DNA of 51,753 nt from Dehalococcoidia bacterium. GTDB taxonomy: Bacteria > Chloroflexota > Dehalococcoidia > GIF9 > AB-539-J10. Below are positions 7,683 through 15,711 of the stretch, piece after piece; within the stretch, counting starts at the first letter, position 1, and each line of letters starts with the position of its first letter. The position numbers and the translations under genes were made by a program. The notes beneath the pieces are model-generated. The model did no database searches. It had not been told where the DNA came from and worked only from the letters and a program-made list of their open reading frames with translations. Where the stretch lies: the NCBI GenBank assembly GCA_023229725.1, contig JALNYR010000002.1, forward strand, positions 1-51,753, given 5' to 3'.

Positions 7683-8677
7683 CGGCTCGTCTCCCGGTAG
7701 AGGTGACAGGCCACCGTCACTCCACCACGGAGTTCGCATTCCGGCGGCGCTTGAACCGAACAAACAGTCATGGCCTCCGGACAGGCGGGATGGAAGGGGC
7801 AGCCCGGGGGGAAGTGGATGAGGTCCAGCGTCTCGGCGGCCACGTCCGAAAGCGGCTCGCCGCGGGTCCGCCGCTGCGCGGTGAGGAGGAGCCGGCTGTA
7901 CGGATGGTGCGGCCGGCTGAGGACATCCGCGCACGGTCCGGACTCCACGATGCGCCCTCCGTACATGACGGCCACGCGGTCGCACGCGGCCCCAATCGCA
8001 TCGACATCGTGGCTGACGACGAGCATCGAGAGCCCGCCGCGCAGTCGCTGCAACGCCTCAAGCGCCTGTGCCTTGACGGCCCTGTCGAGAGCGGTGGTCG
8101 GCTCGTCGGCGATGAGCAGCCTCGGCTGCATGACGAGCGCCATGGCGATGAGCACTCGCTGGCGCATGCCGCCGGAGAGCTGGTGCGGGTAGCTGCGCAG
8201 CAGCCGGTCGAGCACCGGCCCGGCCTCGAAGCCGAGGCTGCCGAAGACGCGGGCGAACTCGCCGGAGTCGGCGGAGTCGTCGCCCCGGCGACCCGAAGGC
8301 TGGAGTCCCCCACCGCCCCTCCGCACCGCGAGCGCCTCGAGAAGTTGCCGTCTGACCGTGTACGCCGGGTTGAGCGCAGTCGCCTGGTTCTGCGGCACGA
8401 GCGCGATGACCCGGCCCCGGATGCGCTGCATCTCAGGTTCGCCGAGCGACGTGATGTCGCGCCCCTCGAGCAGCACCTGCCCTCTCACGATGCGTCCCGG
8501 CTGCTGCAAGTGCAGCAGCGAAAGGAAGAGCACGGTCTTGCCGCAGCCGCTCTCGCCCATGATGCCGAGGCTCTCGCCGGTCCGCACCTCGAGGCTGACG
8601 CCGTTGTTGGCGCGCACGGTGCCGGCCGGTGTGTCGAAGCACACGTGCAGGTCATTCACGTTCAAGAGCGCGTTCAC
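7679..8677 (-). CDS. Peptide/nickel-type ABC transporter ATP-binding protein (OppD/DppD-like)
   Basis: A 332-residue ATPase of the dipeptide/oligopeptide/nickel importer family. Walker A GESGCGKT is at residues 41-48, the Q-loop is VPQNQ, the signature is LSGGMRQR, and Walker B LLIADEPTTALD and HDVDA follow. The C-terminal oligo_HPY-type region has CPFHPACPEAMTVC. I chose GTG 8677 because its GTGA overlaps the stop of the permease gene upstream. Longer in-frame starts would run through that gene. A Gly/Arg-rich insert of about 20 residues near residue 125 is unlike the family. It pairs with the ATPase at 6714-7682 as a heterodimer under the two permeases. Confidence 0.94.
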   Translation of the reverse strand: MNALLNVNDLHVCFDTPAGTVRANNGVSLEVRTGESLGIMGESGCGKTVLFLSLLHLQQPGRIVRGQVLLEGRDITSLGEPEMQRIRGRVIALVPQNQATALNPAYTVRRQLLEALAVRRGGGGLQPSGRRGDDSADSGEFARVFGSLGFEAGPVLDRLLRSYPHQLSGGMRQRVLIAMALVMQPRLLIADEPTTALDRAVKAQALEALQRLRGGLSMLVVSHDVDAIGAACDRVAVMYGGRIVESGPCADVLSRPHHPYSRLLLTAQRRTRGEPLSDVAAETLDLIHFPPGCPFHPACPEAMTVCSVQAPPECELRGGVTVACHLYRETSR

Positions 8678-9513
8678 CGGTCGAGCGCCCTCCTCAGGCG
8701 CGGGTCGCTGCGCTCCTCGATGCCGAAGCTGACGAGGGTGAGGCCGAAGATACAGAGACCGATGCAGAGGCCCGGCGGCAGGTACCACCACCACAGCTCG
8801 CGGATGAAGCCGCCGCGCGCGAAGGCGTAGTGCAGCATCATGCCCCAGCTCTTCGTCGTCGGGTCGCCCAGCCCGAGGAAGCTCAAGGACGCCTCCATGA
8901 GCATGGCGGCGGCCACCGTCAGCACGAGCTTCGCCAGCACGAGCGGCAGGACGTTCGGGAGGACGTGGCGCCGCATGAGCCAGCCATCGCCCGCGCCGAG
9001 CGCGCGAGCGGCTTCGACGTAGCCGGACTGCCGTACGCTCAGCACCTGCGAGCGGATGACGCGCGCCGTGGACGGCCAAAAGACGAGGCCGATGATGAGT
9101 ATGGTGTGCCACAGGCCCGGCCCGAGGTAGACGGAGACAAGGATGACGAGCGGCAGCGCGGGGATGACGAGAACGACATCCGTGAGGCCCATGAGCGCCT
9201 CATCGAGCCGGCCGCGCCGGAAGCCGGCGAGCAGCCCGACGAGCACGCCGAGGCTCACCGCGAGCAAGCCGCTGAGCAGGCCCACGGTGAGCGAGACGCG
9301 CGCTCCGGTGATGAGCTCCGAGAGGATGTCCCGTCCGACATCGTCCGTGCCCAGCAGATGGGTGGCGGTCGGCGACAGGAACGGTTCGAAGTGCGCCCAC
9401 GGGTCGTGCGGCGCCAGCAGCGGCGCGAGCAGCGCCCCGAGGACGAACGCGGCGAAGAGCGCCAGCCCGGCGAGCGCCAGGCGATTGTGGCGCACGTGCT
9501 CCGTGAACTGCAT
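8674..9513 (-). CDS. ABC transporter permease (DppC/OppC/NikC-like)
   Basis: A 279-residue inner-membrane permease with an N-terminal helix and about five more helices in the binding-protein-dependent permease domain. LLGTDDVGRDILS, a family hallmark of DppC/OppC-type subunits, lies near residues 53-65. The EAA loop that docks on the ATPase reads EAARALGAGDGWLMRRHVLP. The last helix is followed by a short basic tail. The start is ATG 9513 with GAGG upstream, 3 bases after the stop of the other permease. It forms the channel with the DppB-like protein. Confidence 0.94.
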   Translation of the reverse strand: MQFTEHVRHNRLALAGLALFAAFVLGALLAPLLAPHDPWAHFEPFLSPTATHLLGTDDVGRDILSELITGARVSLTVGLLSGLLAVSLGVLVGLLAGFRRGRLDEALMGLTDVVLVIPALPLVILVSVYLGPGLWHTILIIGLVFWPSTARVIRSQVLSVRQSGYVEAARALGAGDGWLMRRHVLPNVLPLVLAKLVLTVAAAMLMEASLSFLGLGDPTTKSWGMMLHYAFARGGFIRELWWWYLPPGLCIGLCIFGLTLVSFGIEERSDPRLRRALDR

Positions 9514-9516
9514 CGC

Positions 9517-10521
9517 CTACCTCGTCCTCGGGTCGAGCAGCGGGTACAGCACGTCCGCGATGAAGTTGGCCGCCAGCACGCACAGGGCGATGATGAGGAA
9601 GGCCGACTGCAGCAGGGGGTAGTCCCGGGCCGCTATCGCATCGTAGATGAGGGTGCCCATGCCCGGCCAGGAGAAGACGACCTCGACGAGCAGCGCTCCG
9701 GAGAGCACCATGCCGAACTGGATGGCGGTGACGGTGACGAGCGGCGCCAGCGCATTCCGCAGGACGTGCCTGAAGAGCACGGCCATGCCGGAGAGGCCCT
9801 TCGCCTGCGCCATAAGGACATAGTCCTCGCCGAGAATGGAGACGACCGAGCCGCGCACGATGAAGAAGTCGTACGTGGCCTTGAAGGCGGTGATGACCAC
9901 GAACGGCAGCAGCATGTGCCAGCCGACGTCCAGGAGGTAGGGCAGGTCCGTCGCGCCGCCTGACGTGGCCCGCCCCAGGGGGAACCAGTCGAGCCGGAAG
10001 CTGAAGACAAACAGCAGCAGCATGGCGAGCCAGTAGTGCGGCATGGCGTAGACGAAAAGGTTCGCCGCGGAGAGCCCGATGTCCACTCGTGAGCCGCGGC
10101 GCCAGGCGGCGAGGCCGCCCAGCAGCGCGGCAAGCAGCGCCGCGATGAGGACGGACGGCAGGACGAGCGCCAGCGTCCAGCGCAGATGCAGCGCGATGGC
10201 GTCGCGCACCGGTCGCAGGTAGAGGTACGAGTAGCCCCAGTCGCCTGTCAGCAGTCCCATCAGATAGCGTCCGTACTGCACGAGCAGCGGCCGGTCGAGG
10301 CCGAGGTCGGCCTTCAACTCGTCGAGCGCGCCGCCGGCGGCGTAGTACGCCTCTTCGCCGACGAGGTTCATGAGCGGGTCGCCGGGCATCAGCCGGGGCA
10401 GCAGGAAGTTGAGGGTCACGATGACGAACAGGACGACGAGATACCTCGCCGCCCTGGCGGCTATCGTGGCCGAGAGGTGCTCGTGCCGCTGTACAGGTAC
10501 GGCGCTCGTCACGGTTGCCAT
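9517..10521 (-). CDS. ABC transporter permease (DppB/OppB/NikB-like)
   Basis: A 334-residue inner-membrane permease. The first helix (about 27-45) leads into FLLPRLMPGDP, the conserved B-subunit motif, followed by a periplasmic loop with LGLDRPLLVQYGRYL and GDWGYSY. Five more helices follow, with an EAA-type loop (MAQAKGLSGMAVLFRHVLRN) and a final EVVFSWPGMGTLIYDAI motif typical of the family. The start is ATG 10521 with AAGG 6 bases upstream, 19 bases after the binding-protein gene. It is the third gene of the methyltransferase-led operon. Confidence 0.94.
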   Translation of the reverse strand: MATVTSAVPVQRHEHLSATIAARAARYLVVLFVIVTLNFLLPRLMPGDPLMNLVGEEAYYAAGGALDELKADLGLDRPLLVQYGRYLMGLLTGDWGYSYLYLRPVRDAIALHLRWTLALVLPSVLIAALLAALLGGLAAWRRGSRVDIGLSAANLFVYAMPHYWLAMLLLFVFSFRLDWFPLGRATSGGATDLPYLLDVGWHMLLPFVVITAFKATYDFFIVRGSVVSILGEDYVLMAQAKGLSGMAVLFRHVLRNALAPLVTVTAIQFGMVLSGALLVEVVFSWPGMGTLIYDAIAARDYPLLQSAFLIIALCVLAANFIADVLYPLLDPRTR

Positions 10522-10540
10522 GTGTGCCTTGAAGACGGCC

Positions 10541-12196
10541 TCACTTCTTCGTCACGGTAGACCAGGAGAAGCTGTTGACCACTCCTCCGTAGATATTGTC
10601 GATGGTCCAGTCCTCCCAGCCCTTGCGGTACGGGTAGAGGCTTTCGGTCCAGGCGAGCGCGATGCCGGGCAGGTAGTCGGAATGCAACTGCTGCAGCTCC
10701 CTGTCGAGCCGCTCCTGCTCCGCGGGGTCGCCCGTGGCGAGGCGTGCGTCGCAGACGGCAAGATACTCGGGTGCCGCCAGGTTGTGCAACACTCCGGCGC
10801 CGGTGCGGCGCGAGTCGAAGTAGCCGGAGCCGTGGCTCGCGTGCATGAGCGTGCCCCACGGAGTGGCGCGGAAGAAGACGAGGTCGTAATCCATGGCATC
10901 CTTTGCAGCGATCCAGGTGGCGTTGTCGACGCCCCTGACCGCGCTGTCGATGCCGACGGCCTCCAGATCCGCGGCCACCATCTCGGTGGCGCGGAGCGTG
11001 CTGGAGACATCGCCGCGGGTGAGCAACCTCAACACGATGTTCTTGCCGTCAGCGCCCTCGCGGATGCCGTCGCCGTTCGTATCCATCCAGCTCAGCGAGT
11101 CGAGCAGCCGGTTGGCTTTCGCCACATCCTGAGCCAGCTCCGGAAGGTCGGCGTTGAAGTTCGGATGCGTGGGCGGCACAAAGCCGGCGGTGGGCGTGCT
11201 GCCGTAGCCGGAGAAGACGAGGTCGACTATCTGCTCGTAGTTGATGGCGGCCGCGACCGCCTGCCGGAAGGCGAGGTCCGACGTCGCCGGGCGGTCGATA
11301 TTGAAGCCGATGGCGGCCGGCACGCCGAGGTACGTGGACGTCGCGAACTCCACGTTGCCGCTCTCCTGCAGGGGCGGGACGTGCGTGTAGGGGAACTCGC
11401 CGGAGTAGTCCCACCACGTGTCTATCTCGCCGTTGGCGAGCGCCATGACGAGCGCGTCCATGGTGCGGTAGACGTTGACCTCAAGCCGGTCGATTGTCGT
11501 CTCCTCCTGGAAATAGTACTCGTTCGCGACGAAGACGAACCTGCCGGCGGCGGGGTCCCAGCTCTCAAGTGCAAAGGGGCCGGAGCCGATGACCCTGTCG
11601 GCGCCCTCATAAGTGAGCGGATCTTCGACGGCGCCCCAGACGCTCTCGGGAACGACCGAGTAGGTCATGAACTCGGTGAGCAGGTTGCCGTAGGGACGCG
11701 TGAGGGAGAGGATGACGTCGTTGCCGTCCACCGTGACGCTCTCGATGACATCCTGCATCCAGCCCGCCTGCGGGTCCTTGTCCCGGTAGTACTCGATGGA
11801 GAACTTCACATCGTACGGGGTGAGCAGCACGCCGTCGTGACATTCGGCATCTTCCGCGATGGTGAAGGTATACGTCCTGCTGTCATCCGAGATGGTCCAG
11901 CCGGTCGCCAGCCACGGCACGGGCTTCATGTCCGGGCCGAGCTTGATGAGGCTGTCGTGCGTGGTGATATTGGAGAGCACGCCGTACCAGTAGTCGGCGA
12001 ACCTGTTGGTGGTCTTGAAGGGCTTCGTCGTGCCGACGCGGAGGACAACCGGAGCGACGGAGGGAACCGGGCTCATCGTGGGCGTGGTCGGGTGGCTCTG
12101 CGGGTTCTCCGACGGAGCCGGCCCGGTGCAGGCGGCGCTTCCTGCCAGAAGCGCGATTGCCACCAGGGCCGACAGCACGTGTCCGATGGTCCTCAT
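10541..12196 (-). CDS. Solute-binding lipoprotein of the peptide/nickel ABC transporter family (SBP_bac_5)
   Basis: A 551-residue extracytoplasmic binding protein. The N-terminal hydrophobic segment ends in the lipobox LAGSAAC, so Cys23 should be lipidated. A Pro/Ser/Thr linker to about residue 48 is followed by the large bilobal family-5 fold (DDSRTYTFTI, IGSGPFAL and FRQAVAAAINYEQI are family motifs). Near the C-terminus RATPWGTLMHASHGSGYF aligns in character with the TWGAPYDPH segment of NikA-type nickel-binding proteins, which hints at a metal-chelate ligand rather than a peptide. That is inference from memory of the family. The start is ATG 12196 with AAAAGGAGA upstream, 16 bases after the methyltransferase stop. 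Confidence 0.92.
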   Translation of the reverse strand: MRTIGHVLSALVAIALLAGSAACTGPAPSENPQSHPTTPTMSPVPSVAPVVLRVGTTKPFKTTNRFADYWYGVLSNITTHDSLIKLGPDMKPVPWLATGWTISDDSRTYTFTIAEDAECHDGVLLTPYDVKFSIEYYRDKDPQAGWMQDVIESVTVDGNDVILSLTRPYGNLLTEFMTYSVVPESVWGAVEDPLTYEGADRVIGSGPFALESWDPAAGRFVFVANEYYFQEETTIDRLEVNVYRTMDALVMALANGEIDTWWDYSGEFPYTHVPPLQESGNVEFATSTYLGVPAAIGFNIDRPATSDLAFRQAVAAAINYEQIVDLVFSGYGSTPTAGFVPPTHPNFNADLPELAQDVAKANRLLDSLSWMDTNGDGIREGADGKNIVLRLLTRGDVSSTLRATEMVAADLEAVGIDSAVRGVDNATWIAAKDAMDYDLVFFRATPWGTLMHASHGSGYFDSRRTGAGVLHNLAAPEYLAVCDARLATGDPAEQERLDRELQQLHSDYLPGIALAWTESLYPYRKGWEDWTIDNIYGGVVNSFSWSTVTKK

Positions 12197-12212
12197 ATCG
12201 TCTCCTTTTCGC

Positions 12213-13040
12213 TCAGTCGCACGTCACCGAGATGAGGGCGTCCGTGTACGAGCGCCGCAGCCACGCGTCGCCGTCGCGCTGAGTGGTCATGCCATGGCTG
12301 ATGACGTAATCACGAAGAGCCTGGCACTGCCCGGCGTCAAGGCCGGGGTTGTAGCGAAAGATGTCCATCTGAGTCTCGAGCGGCACATCGTAGCTGTAGT
12401 CGACGAACTCGACCTCCGGCCGGTAGCCGAGGCCGGTGAGCATCTCACACAGCCCGGTGTAGTCAGGGCATGGCTCGATGCCGAACAGGTCCCTGAAGAC
12501 AGCCGAAAGGCTGTTGCCCGCCGTATGGACGAGCAGGAGGCAATGGTCCGCGATCCGGCACATCTTCCGCAGGGCCGCGGCGATGTCGTCCATCTGGAGC
12601 GAGTGAATCGCCAGGACAAGGTCGTGGCTGCCCAACTCCTCAACGTCGACATCCTCCCACCGCTTCTCAACAACCGTCACGTTCCCGGCGCCTTCGCGCC
12701 GGATTGCCTCGTGAAGCTGCCTCGCCTGTGCAGGAGACGGTTCGACGGCGGTCACGCTGTGCGCCGTGCGAGCCAGAGGAACGGCGAAGAGGCCGGTCCC
12801 CGCGCCGATATCGAGCACCGTGCCACCGGGCCGTGCGTACGTCATGACGCGGTCAAGCAGGACGCCGGGGTAGTCGCCCTGCATGGCGGCGACCCATGCG
12901 CCGTAGCGCTCCCAGAAGGCCTCCTCGCGTATGCCGGCGCGGCGCAGGTTGGCCTCGAGGCTTGCGCGCCGGCGATGTGCCCGCCACGTCGCGGCCGATG
13001 CCTCGACCACTGTCTCAGATTCCGGATATGCCGGTAGCAC
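12213..13040 (-). CDS. Class I SAM-dependent methyltransferase, first gene of the ABC operon
   Basis: A 275-residue methyltransferase. A helical N-terminus of about 60 residues precedes the Rossmann core, with motif I VLDIGAGTGLFAVPLA (near residues 75-90), the acidic motif II AVEPS, and a post-core DLVLAIHSLQMDD segment. The start is GTG 13040, supported by GGGAGGAG about 6 bases upstream. The binding-protein gene follows after 16 bases, so this enzyme is made together with the importer. A Fur-family gene lies 94 bases upstream on the same strand, with a dyad between them. The methyl acceptor is unknown. It could modify the imported ligand or a metallophore, but no synthase gene is visible. 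Confidence 0.85.
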   Translation of the reverse strand: MLPAYPESETVVEASAATWRAHRRRASLEANLRRAGIREEAFWERYGAWVAAMQGDYPGVLLDRVMTYARPGGTVLDIGAGTGLFAVPLARTAHSVTAVEPSPAQARQLHEAIRREGAGNVTVVEKRWEDVDVEELGSHDLVLAIHSLQMDDIAAALRKMCRIADHCLLLVHTAGNSLSAVFRDLFGIEPCPDYTGLCEMLTGLGYRPEVEFVDYSYDVPLETQMDIFRYNPGLDAGQCQALRDYVISHGMTTQRDGDAWLRRSYTDALISVTCD

Positions 13041-13089
13041 GTTGTCTCCTCCCGGGCTCGTCCGCGCACGACGCGCTTCAGAGTGTCAT

Positions 13090-13103
13090 TGCAACTTGTT
13101 GCA
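13090..13103 (-). promoter_or_regulatory. Fur-family-like dyad operator
   Basis: A perfect inverted repeat TGCAAC-tt-GTTGCA sits in the 94-base gap between the Fur-family gene and the methyltransferase gene, 50 bases upstream of the GTG. Read on the minus strand, TTGGTC followed at 17 bases by TGCAAT could be the promoter, and the dyad would cover its -10 region. Control by the adjacent Fur-family protein is inference from position and symmetry. Confidence 0.5.
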
Positions 13104-13134
13104 GTACTGAGACCAAAAAAGAGAGCCGGGGCCG

Positions 13135-13548
13135 CTACGTCTCCTTCGCGCAGGCCTGGCAGAGGCCGTTCATCACCACATGGTGAAGGTCGACGTGGAA
13201 GCCATAGTCCCGGGCGAGTGACTGCTCCAGCGGGGCGAACAGGTCCTCCGCGCACTCGACGGTCTTGCCGCACTTCCGGCAGACCAGGTGGTGGTGGTGC
13301 CCCTCCTCGGCGTGGTGGTAGACGAAGGTATCGCCGATGCGGCTCTTGAAGACGCAGCCCGCTTCCTCGAGCAGGTCGAGCGTCCGGTACACCGTCGACT
13401 TGTCCACGCCAGGCATGCGTTCCTGGGCGTGAGCGATAATCTCATCCGCCGTGAGGTGGGCTCCTGTGTCGTGGAGGATATCAGCGATGAGCCGCCGCTG
13501 CGGCGTGAGCTTGTACCCTTTCTGCCTGAGCGTTATGACGCATGTCAT
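13135..13548 (-). CDS. Fur-family metalloregulator
   Basis: A 137-residue repressor of the Fur/Zur/PerR family. The N-terminal winged helix includes KLTPQRRLIADIL and a recognition helix with VDKSTVYRTLDLLEEAG. The C-terminal dimerisation domain carries HHAEEGHHHHLVC and two CxxC pairs (CRKCGK and CQAC), the usual structural zinc site. The regulatory metal cannot be decided from these residues. The start is ATG 13548; a TTG start 7 codons earlier is possible, but AGGTG fits the ATG better. It is transcribed toward the methyltransferase/ABC operon, which makes that operon the likeliest target. Confidence 0.93.
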   Translation of the reverse strand: MTCVITLRQKGYKLTPQRRLIADILHDTGAHLTADEIIAHAQERMPGVDKSTVYRTLDLLEEAGCVFKSRIGDTFVYHHAEEGHHHHLVCRKCGKTVECAEDLFAPLEQSLARDYGFHVDLHHVVMNGLCQACAKET

Positions 13549-13673
13549 CGTAGCTGCACCTGGTCGCAATTATGGCAGCGCCGCTGCGGAACGTCAAGGA
13601 AGGGCCATAAGGTGAGCGCGTCTTGCCCGACCGGAAAGGGTGCGCACGGGCAGCGACGGTGGGCCAGCCACAA

Positions 13674-13721
13674 CCGGATGGCGGGCGGACGCGGAGGTCC
13701 GCCCCTACGGCGGAGCAGCCG
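13674..13721 (+). repeat. Variable-stem hairpin element
   Basis: CCGGATGGC, then the stem GGGCGGAC/GTCCGCCC (13683-13690, 13697-13704) with a 6-base loop, then CCTACGGCGGAG. It is preceded by GCAGCGACGGTGGG, the family spacer. It is the only feature I see in the 300-base gap 13549-13848. Confidence 0.9.
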
Positions 13722-13848
13722 ACGGTTGTAGCGAAAGCACCCGCTGGCGTCGATTCAGTTGAGACCGGTGCATGCCCTACCACCATCAAGCGGGAACCAA
13801 ATGGGCAGCAGCGGCCGATGAAGACAGACGAGGCAATTGCCCCCGGGG

Positions 13849-14187
13849 CTAGACTTCCACCTTCACGTCGTCGCCGTCCATCACCACCTTGAACGTCTGC
13901 TGCCCGCTCGCGCCCCTGCCGGCCGTGAGCGCCTTGCCGGCGAAGCCGACATTCTTCACGACCGTGCCAGTCTTCACATCGTACTGTGCGCCGTGACGGG
14001 GGCATATCACGATGCCGCTCTCAAACCTGCCCTTTGTGAGGTCTCCACCCATGTGTGAGCAGACCGCATCCAGGGCGTAGACAGTCCCTCCGACGTTGGC
14101 AAGCAGCAGCTTCCTGCCGCCGGCTTCGACACCAAGCATCTTGCCGTTCGCTATCTGGCTCTTCCTGGCAACCGTAATCAGCGCCAT
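13849..14187 (-). CDS. Small Rieske-type [2Fe-2S] ferredoxin
   Basis: A 112-residue soluble protein made of one Rieske domain. The ligands read CSH at about residues 46-48 and CPRH at about 64-67 (CxH-x15-CxxH), enough for a two-Cys, two-His [2Fe-2S] cluster. There is no signal peptide, so it is probably a cytoplasmic electron carrier of the dioxygenase-ferredoxin or NirD type. The start is ATG 14187 with GGGAGGAA about 8 bases upstream. It is divergent from the histidine kinase gene and has no oxygenase neighbour, so its partner is unknown. Confidence 0.9.
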   Translation of the reverse strand: MALITVARKSQIANGKMLGVEAGGRKLLLANVGGTVYALDAVCSHMGGDLTKGRFESGIVICPRHGAQYDVKTGTVVKNVGFAGKALTAGRGASGQQTFKVVMDGDDVKVEV

Positions 14188-14434
14188 GCTCGATTCCTCC
14201 CTCGTACAGGTACGTGCAGCAGCCTGTATGGTGCACCGACGCACTGCAGCCGTCAACGAGCGGCGCTTCGCTTCTCATCGCTCCAGGGAATACGGTCCCG
14301 CGTGACCGCAGGGACCCAGAACCGCGGACCCGCAACAGTATTATGGTACTATCGGTGCATGCTCCCCGTCCGCGGTGCGACTCATCCGCACCGGCGTCCT
14401 TCCTGTCCGGACGGCATGAAGGTAAGGCGCGCCC

Positions 14435-15637
14435 ATGGTTCCGCCATCGCAACCTGAAGTACTCGACGTCGATATCCCCGACTCGCTTCGCCAGAGGTGG
14501 CAGGCTGCGTTGACACTCCTTGGCGAGTTGCTTGATATCCCGGCTCCGCTGGTGGTGCGCGCCCACACAAACGAGGTCGAGGTGTTCGCAAGCGGCCAAC
14601 GCGAGGGCAACGTCTACAAGGTGGGAGAGAGGTCACGTCTCAACACCGGCCTCTACTGCGAGACCGTGATGGCAACGCGGAGCGAGCTTCTCGTACCCGA
14701 CGCTCGGAAAGACCCCGACTGGGACCGCAAGCCGGACATCAAACGCGGAATGGTATCGTACCTTGGTCTCCCCCTGGAATGGCCCTCGGGCCACATCTTC
14801 GGGACGGTTTGCGTCCTGGACAAGGTCGAGCGCCGCCATTCGGACCTGCACCGCCGCGTGCTGAGCCAGTTCCGCGACCTCATCCAGAGCGACCTCGCTC
14901 TCGTATTCGAGAACCACCTGCTGCGGCAGGAGATAGCAGAGCGGACAGCCGTGGAAACCGAGCTTCGTGCGACGCACGAGGAACTTCGTAACTTCGCCGG
15001 CCGGCTGCAACTCGCCCGGGAACAGGAGCGTTCGGTCGTCGCACACAGGTTGCACGACGACATCGCCCAGGCACTCACGGCGGTGAAGATGGACCTCGAC
15101 GCCTGGGCCAGGAAGTTCCCGGCGACCGCGCAGCCGTCGGCAAGCCCGCTGTTCGCGTCAATCACCTCCACGCTCGACGGCGCGATAGCACGAGTGCGGT
15201 CGCTTTTCGATGACCTCATCCCGGCGATGCTCGAAGACCTGGGTCTGATTCCGACCATGGAGTGGGAGGCGGATGAGTTCGCACGGCGAACCGGCATTCC
15301 CTGCTCGGTTCAGGGACCGAAGAGGCTGAGACGCATCGAGCGCCGCACCGGTCTGCTGCTGTACCGCATCGTTCAGCAGACGCTGACGCACTTGGCCGAG
15401 CCCTTCTCGGTTCAGCAGGTCCACATCGTGCTCAGCCAGGAGGGCGGCAAGACGGTGCTGCGACTCTCGGCAGTCGGGCATGCGGAGTCGGCGAACACAA
15501 CCACGGAGTCCGGCCACATGCTCATCGCCGATCTCCGCCATGAACTCGAGAGTCGCGGCGGCACGCTGCAGATGGGGCGCTCGACCGATGGCGAGATGGT
15601 GATGCTGGTCACCGTGCCGTCGGTGGCCCCCAGGTAG
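14435..15637 (+). CDS. GAF-domain histidine kinase homologue with degenerate ATPase domain
   Basis: A 400-residue cytoplasmic signalling protein without transmembrane helices. Residues about 25-155 form a GAF domain, about 165-200 a coiled coil, and about 190-225 a HisKA_3 dimerisation domain with the expected phosphoacceptor His207 in RLHDD. The C-terminal region aligns in outline with HATPase_c, but key parts are lost. The N-box reads RIVQQTLTHL where the family has an Asn. The G1 DxG motif is replaced by SAVGHAES. No GLG-type G2 loop is visible. It may have lost ATP binding and act as a phosphate acceptor or scaffold. AAGGTAAGG precedes the ATG. No response regulator is adjacent. Confidence 0.82.
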   Translation: MVPPSQPEVLDVDIPDSLRQRWQAALTLLGELLDIPAPLVVRAHTNEVEVFASGQREGNVYKVGERSRLNTGLYCETVMATRSELLVPDARKDPDWDRKPDIKRGMVSYLGLPLEWPSGHIFGTVCVLDKVERRHSDLHRRVLSQFRDLIQSDLALVFENHLLRQEIAERTAVETELRATHEELRNFAGRLQLAREQERSVVAHRLHDDIAQALTAVKMDLDAWARKFPATAQPSASPLFASITSTLDGAIARVRSLFDDLIPAMLEDLGLIPTMEWEADEFARRTGIPCSVQGPKRLRRIERRTGLLLYRIVQQTLTHLAEPFSVQQVHIVLSQEGGKTVLRLSAVGHAESANTTTESGHMLIADLRHELESRGGTLQMGRSTDGEMVMLVTVPSVAPR

Positions 15638-15711
15638 GCTGCCCTCCAGCACGTCCTCCCTGTCCCCGGCCTTTCACGTGCTCCACCGTGCGCGACGCAG
15701 ACAGCGCGCCG

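Noticed and set aside
10370..12235. A 621-codon plus-strand open frame opposite the binding-protein gene
   Set aside because: It is antisense to a complete, well-recognised lipoprotein gene. It is rich in Arg, Gly, Ala and Val in the way shadow frames of high-GC genes are, and matches no family.
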